From assembly GCA_003342895.1 (NCBI GenBank), contig PTFA01000316.1:934161-998160 (forward strand): a DNA stretch of 64,000 bases. Reading direction: 5' to 3'. Of the stretch, positions 20,601 through 33,190 are shown one piece after another; position 1 is the first letter of the stretch, and every line of letters begins with the position of its first letter. Both the position numbers and the translations under genes were made by a program. This DNA comes from Casuarius casuarius (Eukaryota; Chordata; Aves; Casuariiformes; Casuariidae). The notes under the pieces were generated by a model. That model searched no databases and had not been told where the DNA came from. It was given only the letters and a program-made list of their open reading frames with translations.

Positions 20601-23329
20601 AGCGTTTAGTGAATTTATACATCCCATATGGAGGAGACTTTGATCTGTGTCTTTCCTAATGGAGGAAAATATCTACTTAATATCCTGGTTTTATTGCTGA
20701 CATCTGGCCATGTTGACCAGCCTAAATCAGTAGCTGCAGAGAAAAACACTCAGAATTTATCAGAGCAGAAGACTTGATGCTGTTAGCAATTACTTAAGTG
20801 ACCTTTCGCTGAAGACTTATCTGAAAACGCCAAAAAGATGTGTCCACATGGGAAGATTAGGCTTCTCTAGTGTGAGCCAGTTATCTCCACTAGCTCAGCT
20901 GCACTGCAAGGTTTTGCAGTGGAAGTGAGCTGATGTTGAACTAAACATGCACTGTGGTAAGGAGCAGCAACGTCAGTTATCCCAGGAAACTCAGTAAATG
21001 ATGCTTGGGCAATGATACGCAGTTACTTTGGATACTCTGTTTTCCCCCAGCAACAGCTGACATTTATGTTTTTTGGAATGACTGTAGACAAAAAACTCAA
21101 TATGTATTTTTAAAAATATCTATTTAAGTTTACACATCCAGGAAATAAAATCCTATTAAAAATGAACTATGAATTTCAGTTATTACTACTCTGTGGTTCT
21201 GTTATTTTTATTTTTATTATTTTTTTAATCCTAGGTCTGGTTTCTATTCATGCTACATAATAACTTTTTTTGGAATAATTATAAGCTTATCCCCTCTGGT
21301 GTATAAGTGAAGTCTGAGCCAAAACGTGCTGCAAATAGAAGCAATTCTGTTGTAGTTGGTGGAGTTGCTATGGATTTATGGAGGTATAAAAAAAAAGACT
21401 TGACCCAGGGTCAGAAATTCTTTTTCTATCCCCTGTTTTGTATGGCTTGGATAATAAACTTTGGTTTAGCATCTTGGTATGTCCATTTCTACTGGCCAAG
21501 CCTAGTCAGAAGTTTTCCAAACCTGTTCAGTACATCCTTTCACAGCTTTCTCTCTGCAGTGTCATATGCAGTATCATATGCCACATACAATATGTTACAA
21601 ATACTTACTTCATGTGGCATCTCTGGTGGTTGGATCTGTGCCTGAGAGCAGTTTTGGGCTCCAGCTAAAACCAGTCAGAGCCTGAATTTGAGAAGTATTC
21701 AAAACTTTGCTATCTTCACCTGTAGCTGGCATTGTGACTTGCTGGCAGCTTTGATGCTCAGGGCTGAGCTGTCCAACCTAAGTATCCAAAACTACAGACT
21801 TCTTTGAAACGATAATCTTAATATCTGAGCTTACTAGTAAGGAAAAGGCTCTGCAGAAGAACCTTCCATTGTATAGTAAAACAAGTAAGACAGCAACCTG
21901 AACATTTCAGGCCACAATAGGATGGATGTGTTTATTCTGGACCCATCCTTTCTTCCTGATTTTGTGATTAGAAACTGAGGATTAGAAGAGAAAACCTTCT
22001 CCAGAGAGTGTGGGAATGCTTTATGATATATGAGATGTTGCTGAGAATTGGTGGAGCTGCTGGTTATCACAGGATAAATGGGAGGTAACAGGGTTAGTCT
22101 GGAGGACCAGCTCCTTTCACCTCTGGAATGATCCCTGCTGACATTTCAACACCCGCAGTTTTCTCCAACTCCCTCGCTAGAGAGGGCTCTGGACCTCCAA
22201 CAAGTGAAGCCTCAGTTTTCATGTAGTCACAGAGGCCAACAAAATCTCCTTTCTGGAAGATTCAAATTGCATCTGAACTCCCCCAAGAATGGAGCACATC
22301 TGGGCATCCTACTGTTTGTGTCATGCCTGCAGAGGTCTTTCATGGATGGGCTGTGCAAACTGCAAAATCTCCAGGGACCAGAGCTGCAGACAGCTCTTAA
22401 AGCTGCTGAGAAAATGGCAGGGTAGCATGAAGGTAAGCCCAAGTGAGCAGGGATCAGGGGTTGCCTGAAGGTAGCCAAGACTCTTCTGTCTCCTTCTTCT
22501 GTGGAGACATAAGAATTATCGCAGTGGAATTCCTGGGGTTGAAATCCCCCCGATCTTTCATGCGTGTCTATCCACTAACTTCTCACCACGGTAAGGACGC
22601 TCTCCTGCCTCTTTTGATTCTGCCCTCATATTTGCATGTCATCCCCCATTCACTTTTGTTCCCAGCTCTCAGCCAGCCAGGTACCTAGGGATTTATCTAG
22701 TGGCATCTCATACCAGAGATGGATCACTGGGCCACAACAGCAAGGAAAGCTGAAGCTCACACCCTGGAGGGGTCAGAAAAATGAATGTTCAAAGGGTTTA
22801 GATATATCAGGTGACTTTTGTGGAACTGACTTTCAAAGCAACTAAATGAAGCCACGCAATTAATGGGATTTTCCTTAGTTTAATATCACCCCCTAGTGTC
22901 ACTCGGGTCAAGTTTCCACACGTATTTCCAGTTTCCTGATTAGTGACATCAAATAACAGACAGGTCAAATAAACCTGTCTGGATTTCTTGTCCCTACTCA
23001 CCAGTAATATTACCTTGCAGGTGCAGCGACAGCCACACTAGAGGTCACACTTCAGGGGAAGAGGCAAGAGAATGCAGCTTTTGAGAGGTGGGTTTGGCAA
23101 GATGTCACACTTCCAATGTTTCTCCTAGGGAGCTTAGGAAGCTTTCAAGCTCCTTTCTTCTACGCCCATTTGGGAGGGAAGCCTTGGGACACAGTAGCTC
23201 CTTCCACCTTTCAGCAGAGGAGTGCCCTGTGTGTTCAGGAGATTTCCACTCTTGATGCTGTGTTTGCAGCGGATTGGTCAGAGGAGTCAGGCCAGTCTGA
23301 AACAAGAATGCAGGAGACACTAGACCAGT
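17689..23329. other. Intergenic, no supported feature
   Basis: This is a long non-coding stretch. It is purine-rich in parts (about 18.7-20.1 kb) and holds a T/A-rich patch at about 21198-21232. I found no exon with family similarity, no RNA gene and no recognisable young repeat. Confidence 0.4.
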
Positions 23330-24370
23330 AGGATACTTTGAAAGTTAATAAGTCACTAGAACTGGATGACATTTGCCCAAAATTCTGGAAGGAATTCAAA
23401 TGTGCAGAACAGCTGGCCAAGATGTATAATTTATCATTAAAGTCACTGTGCCAGAGCATTGGTGAATTGCCAGTGTAACTCCCCACCCCCACTACAAAAA
23501 GGGGCTGGTGAGTCTGACTTTCATCCATGGTAAGATGGTGGTGTCTATAATAAGAATAAGACTGATAAGCACATGGATAACACAGGCTGTTGAGAAAAAG
23601 TCAGCTTGGCTTCTGTAAAGGGAAATCCTCCCTCCTGCCATGCTGGGTTCTGTGAGGGTGTCAGTAAGCACATGCATAAGGGGAACACATGAAGTAACAC
23701 ATTTGGTCTCCCAAAAAGCCATTGAAAAGGCTCATCATGAAAAGTAATAAAAGGAACTAAGTTGCTACAGGACTGGAGAAAAAGTCCTTTTGAGGAATGA
23801 AAACTGATTAAAAGAGAAGCAGCAAAGGGCATGGCTCACTGAACACTTTTCAGGGCGGAAAAGAGGGAGCAGTGAGCTGGGAGTAGCTTTATTCAGCTGC
23901 TCCGTAGATCACCTAGAGAAGGGACTGAACTGTGAAATCTCTGAGTTTGAGGATGATACTAACTTCCTCTGTGTGGTCAAAAAGTATTCTGATGGTAAGG
24001 AACTTCAGAAAGATCCCAGAAAACCAAGTGGTTGGGCAGAGAAATGGCCGATGAGCTTCAATATAGATAAATATAAGGTAATATACACTTAGGGAAAAAC
24101 AAGCTAACCCATGCCTACATGATGCTGAACTTAGATTTTCAGCTGCAAATCAGGAAGGAGATCTTGGAGTTGTCATTGACCATCCTCTGACTCGTCTCAC
24201 ACTGCAGCAGCCAAAAAAATGTTGGGCATCTTTGAGAAGGGTATTTAGAACTATACAGAGGGTGCCCATTCACTGTGGCTACAGCGCTTGGGAGATAATT
24301 TTCTCCTGAGCCATGGAGGTGGACCGGACTACATTTGCCAGAGAAGTAAGTAATCCCTTTCCTCCAACGG
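23330..24370 (+). mobile_element. Ancient CR1-type LINE relic (reverse transcriptase and 3' region)
   Basis: Phrases typical of the pol and 3' part of old sauropsid CR1 elements occur in the correct order. They include a 'ttctggaaggaattcaaatgtg'-like block, 'cttggcttctgtaaaggg' (the QHGFCKG-type reverse transcriptase motif), 'ttgaggatgatactaact', 'gatgagcttcaatatagata' and 'gatcttggagttgtcattga'. Every frame is broken by stops and indels, so it is inactive. The assignment rests on remembered CR1 structure, not a search. Confidence 0.65.
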
Positions 24371-24835
24371 TTTGAGAAAAGCTAGTGAAAAAGTTGCCAA
24401 GCTTCCCTCATTTGCTAAAGGATTGTTTTCTAAAAGTCTGCTCATTCCTCTGATACTGTCCCACAGACAAAGCATTTCAGGTGGCCCTTTCAAAAATAGG
24501 ACAAATAATCCAGGATCCTGCTGCTTAGAGATGAACTCCACTCCATCTCTGGAAACCCTCTGCCCTGAAGGGTCCCTGTTCCACCCATCTAATCTCCTAG
24601 ACTAGTCTGAAAGTTGTCATGCAGGCAGGCAAAGACAACAAAGGTGACAAGCTACCCCAGGACAGAGAATCGCTCATCAGTTATTTAAATACCAGGTATG
24701 GGGCTGTTTTGGGAGAAGTGGTTGCAGAGTGGAGTCATGGAGTTTACTGCCTTGCTAGTTTTACCTAGGGGGTATTGAAGCATACCCATGTCACCACAGC
24801 ATTTCATTGGTGGAGTGAATAAGAACAGCTGAACC

Positions 24836-25255
24836 AGATCGGAATAAAAGACCATCTAACTCTGTATGCTGGCTCTTTGTATGATCTGATGGCAAATTCC
24901 TTGTGGAAGATATAAGAGCAGGGAAGTATGTAGTAAATCCCCCAAATATTCTCCTAGCTTCCGGCAATCCGAGACAGATGTTGAATCTTGTATTTAATTG
25001 TGCTTTTCCTCTGCAGAGTCTTCATCCAGTTACTTTATGAGCCAACATAAATGTTTATTACCCACACTCTCCTGAGGCAAGGTGTTCCACAGCTGAAGGA
25101 CATGTTGCATGAAGAAGCCTTCTTGGGTTTGTTTTTAACATGCCCCTAGTTCTTTTATCTCATCTTTTGAACAGACAGTGAGCAATAATTCTCTATTCAT
25201 CTTAACTATTCCCTTCAAGGTTTTACTATATCTATTTATTATAGCTATTGCAGCT
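24836..25255 (+). repeat. Old interspersed repeat fragment (CR1/L3-like)
   Basis: It resembles a family common in turtles, crocodilians and birds. It has a 'gaccatctaactctgtatgc'-type block, then 'aaggtgttccacagctgaag', 'gaagaagccttcttgggttt' and 'gcccctagttcttttatctc'. A second member appears at 51700-51890. The exact family name is uncertain. Confidence 0.45.
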
Positions 25256-28200
25256 TCTCCTGAAGGCCCTCAGGAGACTGCTGAGCCCCTGCAGCACTCG
25301 GTGTTGCATCAAGCACCAACACAGGGGGGCAGTGTCTCAGCAGCAATGGCCTCTGACAGGTGCTCGATGGGGGACGTTTTGCCGGGTTATGGTCTGCTGC
25401 CTTCTGCAGATGAAGCTATAACATAATGTAGCAGAGCACTGATCCAGCCTCCCTGGGAGCGGCAGCATCCTTTGCCTTCTAGCAAAAGGCAGACACGAGG
25501 CTTTTGAAAGATTGAAAGGTAGGCAAAAGGCATTGTTTTGCCTTACTTGAAAAGTAATCCTCAGCTCCTGGCTCCCTGTCCCCCAGGGAGCAGGTGGCCC
25601 TTGCTGCACCCCGACAGAAAGAGGCTTTCCCAGCAAAGCACATTGTCTCTGCCTCACAGCCCAAGCCCCTCGGCCCCTTGCTCAGCACCATCCTACCATG
25701 TCCCCTCTCCAAATGGCAGCCTTGACTTGCACTGTCAGCTCCAAACCCCCTCTTCCCCTGCATGTCCAGCCTTTTCTCCTACAAAGCCCTGCCACAACCT
25801 TTCCCTTTCCAGGATCTGTCTCCAGGCTTTCCAGAGGCTCAGTCAACTCAGCCTGCTCCAGTGGCACCAGTCTCACCAGACTGTGGTGGGTGCTGCAAGC
25901 TGAGCTGTCACCCAGCCAACCCCTAGCTGTATCTATGGCTACAAATAAGCCATTGAGTCTCAGGGACAACACTCATGTGCCTCCTGGATACTGAATGCTG
26001 TGTATTGTTTGAGCCCTGGAGGGAGAGGCTGGAGAGATTACAAGGGAGGAGGTTAAAAATACATCTGTGCTGCATCTCAGTCCCATGCCTGCACAGGGCT
26101 GGAGCTGCCCTGCCCCAGACCATGCACTGAGACCTTGGGACCTGTGTGCAAAGGCAGTTTGGGCTGCACTGGGCCCGATGCTTCTGGCAGAGGTGAAAGG
26201 GAGCAACACGGGGAGAGGAGTCTGGAATGGGACTGGGCTGGGTGTTCTGAAGTGGAGGTGGCGATCAATGAGTAATTGGAGGTCTTGGGCGTGAGGGGTC
26301 CTGCTGAAGCTGGGGAGCATGGCTGGGAGCATCTCTGGAGTGTAAGGCTTGGGCTGGGTGCGAGCATGTTGTTTGGCCTGGCAGGAGGGGTGGGACATTG
26401 TATGTGCTTCAGGAAGGTGGCCAGCAGATTCCTCAGTGATGGAGTAGCGCTGAATGATCTCAGAGCACAAATGGTCTGCGCAGCTGGTGGGCTCCTCCGA
26501 GCACCCTGCCTGTGCCGAGGCGAGTGGAGGGGAGGGAAGCGTTGGCAGCTCACAGTTTTATTGATAGAAGATGTAGGAAGGCAATGGGGAAAGCCAAAGA
26601 GCTATTCCCAAATCAGACACTAAGTTGGGTCTGGATAGCACTAAGCAAAGCTGGGTGCTGAAGATGAAAGGACCATAGCTGTTCTGCAAAGCTGCCAACA
26701 GTGGTGTTCTGTGGAGATGCTTATGGTCAATTTGCATGTATGTAGATAACCTGAGCATTGCCATAAACTGCAACTTTAAAAGAATAGAACCATTCTAAAG
26801 CTGGGGAAATGCAGCAGCATTAAGTAAATGGATCTTGATGTTCATATTTCAGCAGCCTTCTCTCATACATGGCCATTCTGATAAGCCTCAGTCCTGGTGT
26901 GGTGCCAAGGAGTGCTCTCTTGGGTTCAAATAAGCCCATCACCCTAGAAGCTATTGGTGTCTCTGACGGTACAGAATGGGAACTAAGGAGCCACATGGAT
27001 TGGGTAGCTCCAAAACGGTAGTACAGACTTCCCACCCAACTCACCTCCTATGGGAGTCAGCAGAGTCATCAACCAGGGATGTTGTAGAGGGTGGGCTCAC
27101 ACTACTGCCAACACTTGAGAAATTCTGTAGCCTACTAACGGTGCATTGGAGCAGTCAGTCCCCACATTGGCTGTTCTGGTGCTTACTGAAGGCTGGTGGG
27201 TTTCTGTTTGAAGGGGTAGTGTTAAAATTGCCCAGGCATCTATATGCTTGGCATTGTCTGACTTTTGAGCACTTGATACTGCAGCCTTATGGCTCCTTTA
27301 ACACTATTTATACACCCATGATTCCCTCAGAGTTATTTAAAGAAGAAGGTAAGACAAATACTAGTAAATGAAAAGGTTTCCTCACTATGCATCATTAATA
27401 GGGATTCAACCTTGAGCCTTTGGAGTTATCTACTGTCACTTGAAGTACAACTGCTATTTTGGTGGGAGTGAAATGGGCCATTCTGTGTTCACCAAGGAAG
27501 AAGAAGAAGAGAAGAGAAGAGAAGAGAAGAAAGGACTAAAGAGGTGTGGGGAAGTCCTAATCGACTAGACCCCTTCACTGAAGCTTTACTCTAGCAGCTC
27601 ATACAGTCTCTGTCACTGCTATGACTTTGTGACATTGGCTGCCATATCCAGCTCCTGAAAGTGTTCATGTTCCATCATTATTTCGCATGCTTCCTTTCCT
27701 ATGTGAAAAAGGCATGCAAGGGGTAGGATATTTATCATGCTAAACACAACATTTCAGAGGTAAAGAAGGAGGCATTTGTGCAAAATATTTGCTGTCAAAT
27801 ATCAAAGGCCATCCCCAGTGTCCGCCTGTGTCACAAAGCACGAACATGCCTCTTAAAGGAATCTTTGCAGAGGAAAATATTAGATAATCTGAGTAGAAGT
27901 GACATTAATACCCACCTATAATTCCCCCCCTCTTCCACTGTTCCTCTTCCATTCACCTGCAAAGGTTGGCCACAGAGTTTGCCTGCAGGATGTGCAGATG
28001 CGCAGTCCAAATCCCTGGATCAGAACACTTCATGCTAGTACACTTTATGTTGTTCCAGGTCCCTGTAAACCGATCTAGAGAGAGATCTACAACACACCTT
28101 GACGTATAGCATTTTCACAAGATTTTTTGTGGGTCTGCTCATGGCTCTGGAGGCAAATTGTTCTCCAAGGCTGGAGACAGTATATCCTCAAGTCCATAGC

Positions 28201-31200
28201 TGGGACCAACTTTCTGAAAGACAAAGAGGGTCTTGGTGTAGGTTTTAAGTTACAGAAGTCCTGAAACGCACAAATGCTGCTTGCATTAGTTGAACAATAG
28301 GCTCTAGGACCTCCAGCAGCTGCTCTTTGCCCAATCCCAAGGCACAGAAAACAGGGACTCTCACACAGACATGATACACAGTATGTGACATTTTCCCTGA
28401 GCTGTGAGAATGCATGACAAGCCCTCCAGATGTACAAGTATCAGATGAGCTGCAGGTGGGGGTAAAGCCCCCAGCCAGGGATCTTGCTGCCAAAGGAAGC
28501 TACTCCTTGGTGAGCTGCTGGCAAGGCTGCAAAAGGGGGTTTCTTCCCTGAACCAAGCTGCTCAGCAGCTCCTAACTGCACATAGAGTAGGAATGGAAAG
28601 CATGGGAAATATGGCTCTGAAAAAATTAGCTGACAAAACAGGAAGCCTAACTGAATTTTGTTCCCAGATCTGGTAGCAGATTTGAGTTAGTGGTTAGAGT
28701 GGAAGGGAGCGGCTGAGAAATAAAAGCAAATGGACAGTCTGGCTATGCTACTCCTCTTGCCCTCTGATTTCTTGCACCAGTCTGGAGTGGCAGCAGACTG
28801 GTTCTTTTAGCCCCCGCATGGCCCCAGCATTCCTGTGTCACAGCTGCATGTGTCACTGTTCTAGTTGCACAAATCAGTCCATTTCCTCCAAGGCACAAGT
28901 TCCTGCTTCAGAGCCAAGATCTGGGACCTGCATGGTGTTGGTGTCCTCAGGGGAGGCTTTCCTCTCCATGCTCGGGTGGAAGAAAGAGGAGTTAGGCCCA
29001 GGAGTATAGGCTGGGTGGCAGGACTGTGAACAGGTGAAATGTCTAAAAGCCATTGTAGTTACCACTAATAATTTCACCTCCTCCATAGTGCTCTGTAGTG
29101 CTGGCTTGTGTGAGGAGTCTGACTCACCAGGTCCCATGAAGGGACCTTGAACCAGTTGTGGTTCATGCCTAATGTCTGATACTCACTGATGCGGGTATTG
29201 CGACTGAAATGCCTTCCACCCTCTTGGTGGCTAGGAGAAAGCACTGGCAGCCCACAGTGTGGTTCTGAGCTAGCCATCGTGGTTGTACTGTTACTGGCAC
29301 GGCCCCAGAGCAATGTTTGTGCATCCACACAGCAAGCTGCTCTGCTCCCCCGCCTCTGATGGAGGCATGAGTATGTGAGAAGGGCTGAGCAGGGTGGATC
29401 TGCTGGAAGATCCCTGGGGCTTGTGATGTACAGCTGGAGCAGTAGCAGCAGCGAATCCACCCTGAGCCCTGCTACAACTTCCCCCTCCTACACTGGGCAG
29501 ATGGGCAATTGCTTCCTGCTCCCATTGCCTGTCTCCTCCTCCCCGCCGAGGTCACCTTCAGCACAGCAGCTCCATGCCCCCTGGACTGGGGACATGGGGA
29601 AGGGGCGGAGCGTCATGCTGAGCCCTGTAATGCCTGGCAGCCCCTCCGGCTGCAGGCGCACAGTGAGCTCAGCCCAGCGGCGGCAGTGGAGGAAGCAAGG
29701 CAGTCCACGCTGTCATACTGCGCTGCTGGAGAAGGTGAGAGGCTTGATGCAGAGGGACAGGGTGTGCGGGAGGAGAAGCTGCAGTTGTAGCAGGACGAAA
29801 GAGGCTGCATGGGCACAAAGGAGGGCATGACTGGGCACCCCTCACAAACCAGCTCTGGAGGCTCAGGCTGAGTGTGCTGGCACAACATGGAGCATTTTGA
29901 CATTTGGTGTCTGGTGTGGTCTGACCGATGGTGAGCTCCTTAGGTGGCTCTGCCCAGAGGGTTGTTTTAGGAAGGGGGTATTGGTTGGCACTTGTGTTTG
30001 GTGGGATGGTGCCATGGTCCCAGCTTGCTCGCTGGGAGGAGATGGTGATGTGGTTTGGTCACTGTGAGACTGTTGTGGAGTTGTCTCCGAGGAGGTTGCT
30101 GTTCGCAGCAGAGGTTGTGGTATTCTCCACCCTTCAGGGGACACTTGCATGGGTCTCTCTGGGCTGTGTGCTTCTGCTCGAGGAGAGCATTACGCAGTCC
30201 TGCGAAGGGAACAGTCAGGCAGTTCCCTCCAGTGAGATTAAGTACTGGCTTGCTGATGGATTTTAAAAAGTAACCCATAAATCTATCAGTAATAAGGCCA
30301 CAAACAACCGCTGTGATAATCTGTTCCGATCTCCATGTAATAAGGTCGCTGGACTTCACCTGTATTAAATGTGGTTTGCACTAGAGTGTGTCTTTCAGGA
30401 TAAATAAGCCATTTTTGAGCTAAAAGTCCCAACAATGGAGAGATTCTTCATACTGTTTGATGAGTTTCTTAGCCATAAATATCCTTCTTCATAAAATGTG
30501 CACTGCACTTGAAGTCTGAAATTGCCTTGTTTCAGCTTCAGCTACTGATTTTTATTATCGTGCTTTTACTCAATGGGAGAACCCTCTTTAGCAAATTTCT
30601 AGTACTCATGGAAGTACATACAGATGATTGACTCACTTTTTCACTATTTGCTAAGCTAGAAAGACTGCTCCCCTGGAAATTTCCCTTGTACTTGTCAGCC
30701 CTTTTATCATTTTCACAGTTCTTTTCTAATCCTTCTTCAGTCAAGCTGTGGACACTAGCACTAGCTTGATAAACTGTGACCTCACGGACACCTTCAAAAA
30801 GATAGCAAACAATCCAAGAGCTAATACTGTGGACCATCAGACATAACTGGCCTCCAGAACAGTTCAGGAAATTTGCCCTAGAAAAACATGGTAGATTCAC
30901 AACAGTAGATTTTTAACATTTCAAAAAACGCCATACAAAATGTAGATAATAATGCAAAGCGAAGCAAAATGAAGGAATGCATTTCGAATAAAAACACAAA
31001 ATCCAGTGGTACACAATATTCTCAACTCTAGTGCAGAAATCATTGGCAGGTAGCCAGCTCTTCAGAAATAAAGCTTTCCTAGTTTAGCTGAATTTCAGAG
31101 ATTAAGTTTCAGACTGTCTCAGCGCATCTGTGCGTAGAAACCTCTGCAGAAACTAGAGTTCGGTGCAGGAGGCATATTGTCTCTAAGGCATGTGATCTCT

Positions 31201-32089
31201 TCTTTTATTATAAATCTTTTATTATAACTAACTCTATCTTATTGTATGTAAGCTGAAAGGCTATACATATTTTTTGTTTATAGCGAAGCTTATTTTCTTC
31301 ACTCAGCATCTGGAAAATTCTAGTTTGTCTCTCATTTCTGATGTTTCATGCACCTGATGCTTTGCTGACATCCTGTTTTGCAGAGTGAATGCAAAGGGGG
31401 AATCTGCAACATCTATTACTCTTGTGCCTTTATTCTCTTAGCCTTGTATCTGTATCACTTAGATGTGTATCTATATCACTATATGCTATTTCTAACGCAA
31501 TTCTATATCATCCTACACATTGAAGCCTACAAAAGAAATGAGGCTCTACCAGGTCTGCCTTTCTGTGTTTATACAGTGCCCATTTTATCTACAAAGCAGC
31601 ATGAAGAGCTTACACTGACCTGATTAACATGACATACCAATTTTTTTCAGTCACTTGGTGCCACACTAAACTCCCTTCATCTTTATTTGTTTGAAATACT
31701 TTCATGTGTGTGCACATGTGTGCATGTACACTAGTTTTATCAAGCAATACATGCCAGTAAATAGCAATAGGCTTTCTTCTTCATTATTAAACTGGCCCGA
31801 TATTTGTGTCATCATAAACATTCTGAGGATGATTTCAGTGTTTTCTTCTAAATCATTGACAAAAGTAAGAGCATTATAGCAGGGTTAAGATTTAACAAAA
31901 TTGCATAAGGTGGGGACACCAGTATAAAATGATAATTTCCTCTAAACTGAGTCTTGCAAATTTGCTGATTTTTAAATCCCTTTAAAATCTGGGGCTTACT
32001 GATTTTGATCAATGCCAGAATGAATTTGTGCAAATAGTTTTCAGGGAAAACATCTCTGTTTGGGAAACATCTCTGAATGGAATGTTTCT
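25256..32089. other. Intergenic, no supported gene; includes a GC-richer segment
   Basis: Several open frames over 100 codons overlap here on both strands, at about 25.5-26.6 kb and 29.1-30.3 kb. They follow from high GC content with few stops. Their predicted products are Ser/Pro/Cys-rich and match no family I know. I saw no splice-supported coding exon. Confidence 0.4.
27498..27532 (+). repeat. (GAAGA)n / (AAG)n microsatellite
   Basis: Purine-only repeats of AAG grade into GAAGA units over about 35 bases. Confidence 0.9.
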
Positions 32090-33190
32090 GGCAGGTGCTA
32101 GATGAACTGTTACTAATGATTTGGAGGTTAATGGAAAATCCCTGCAGAGGGAATCCTTACACAGCCCCTAAACAGAGATGCACGTGGTGGTTGATAACAA
32201 AAGAGACACCAAGTGGTCTGAATTGCTTGATACGCTAAGTCCATTCAAACAAAATGTGCTTTATTAAAGGCAGTGGAAAAGTATTCAGCTAGGAACAAGG
32301 CAGGTAACATTTAGAAAGGCATGTGAAGAGGAATTGCATATTTTCCTCTGCAAAAGAGTATTTTGAAAAAATGCTGGAGTCATAATGGATTTGTGAGTAT
32401 GAGTCCTCAGTGTGAGTATGAGTTTGCAGGGCCCCTGCAAAAAGAGGTCCTGGGGTCACAGCAGGAGTGCAGAGAGTGATTCTCGCTCAGAGCCTCACAG
32501 CACACCCCTCAGAGTAGTCAATGGTCTAAAATGGGGGCTAAAAAGCTGTCGAGAGTTCAGAAAAGAGCCATAAAGTGAGTCTGAGAGCTGGACAAAAGGC
32601 CTTGGTCTGAGAACTGGACTGAAGGGACTTTGAAGGAGTTTAACCAGTAAGGAGACTGAGAGGTGTCTTGATCAGAGGGTATGAAAATGCTTATTCCGAA
32701 GTTTGAAACGTGACTGTAATTTCTAGAAGCATATTCTACCTGTCTGTAAACTAATTTGGATGCTACAGAAGCACAATTTGATGGTTTGTGAAGCTTATGT
32801 AAGGAGTCAGCTAAATACATAGGCTGAGTTTCAGGCTGCACACTGCTAGTTTTACTCAGTCTAAGTAGTTTAAATTACGCCCTCATAAACTACAGTCACA
32901 CCTCTGAGCACAGTGCATATAAACCCTGCAGTAGCAGGAGAAAAATAAGAGGTGCTAACAGACTCTTTTCTCTGCTAAGGAAGTTGAGCAGCAGGTAACT
33001 AAATTCAAATTAGGATATGGTATAAATACAGAACAGCAAGGATGTTAATGCTAGCTTTTCCAGTGGACCAAAGCTTGTCTTTGGATCAAGCCTACATGAA
33101 TTTTTGGAAGACATGCCCCAAAAGCTGTAGTGTATTTGGCTTGGCTTAATGCTCTGCAGAAGATCAGACTAGAAGATGGTCCCTACTCAC
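32090..33190 (+). mobile_element. Ancient CR1-type LINE relic, 3' portion
   Basis: A segment near 32230-32330 (cattcaaacaaaatgtgctt, then a caggcaggt-like block) parallels the relic near 39850-39910. It is followed by a CR1-like 'cagaaaagagccataaagtg' block at about 32560 and a terminal 'agatcagactagaagatggt' block at about 33163, in the order expected for old CR1s. It is very diverged and boundaries are approximate. Confidence 0.5.

Noticed and set aside
25973..26553. Two overlapping minus-strand frames of 165 and 158 codons
   Set aside because: Ser/Pro/Gln-rich products from GC-rich DNA with opposing frames on the other strand; typical of low stop density, no family match.
29375..29830. 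151-codon plus-strand frame
   Set aside because: Low-complexity Ser/Arg-rich translation and competing frames on both strands; composition effect, with no domain seen.
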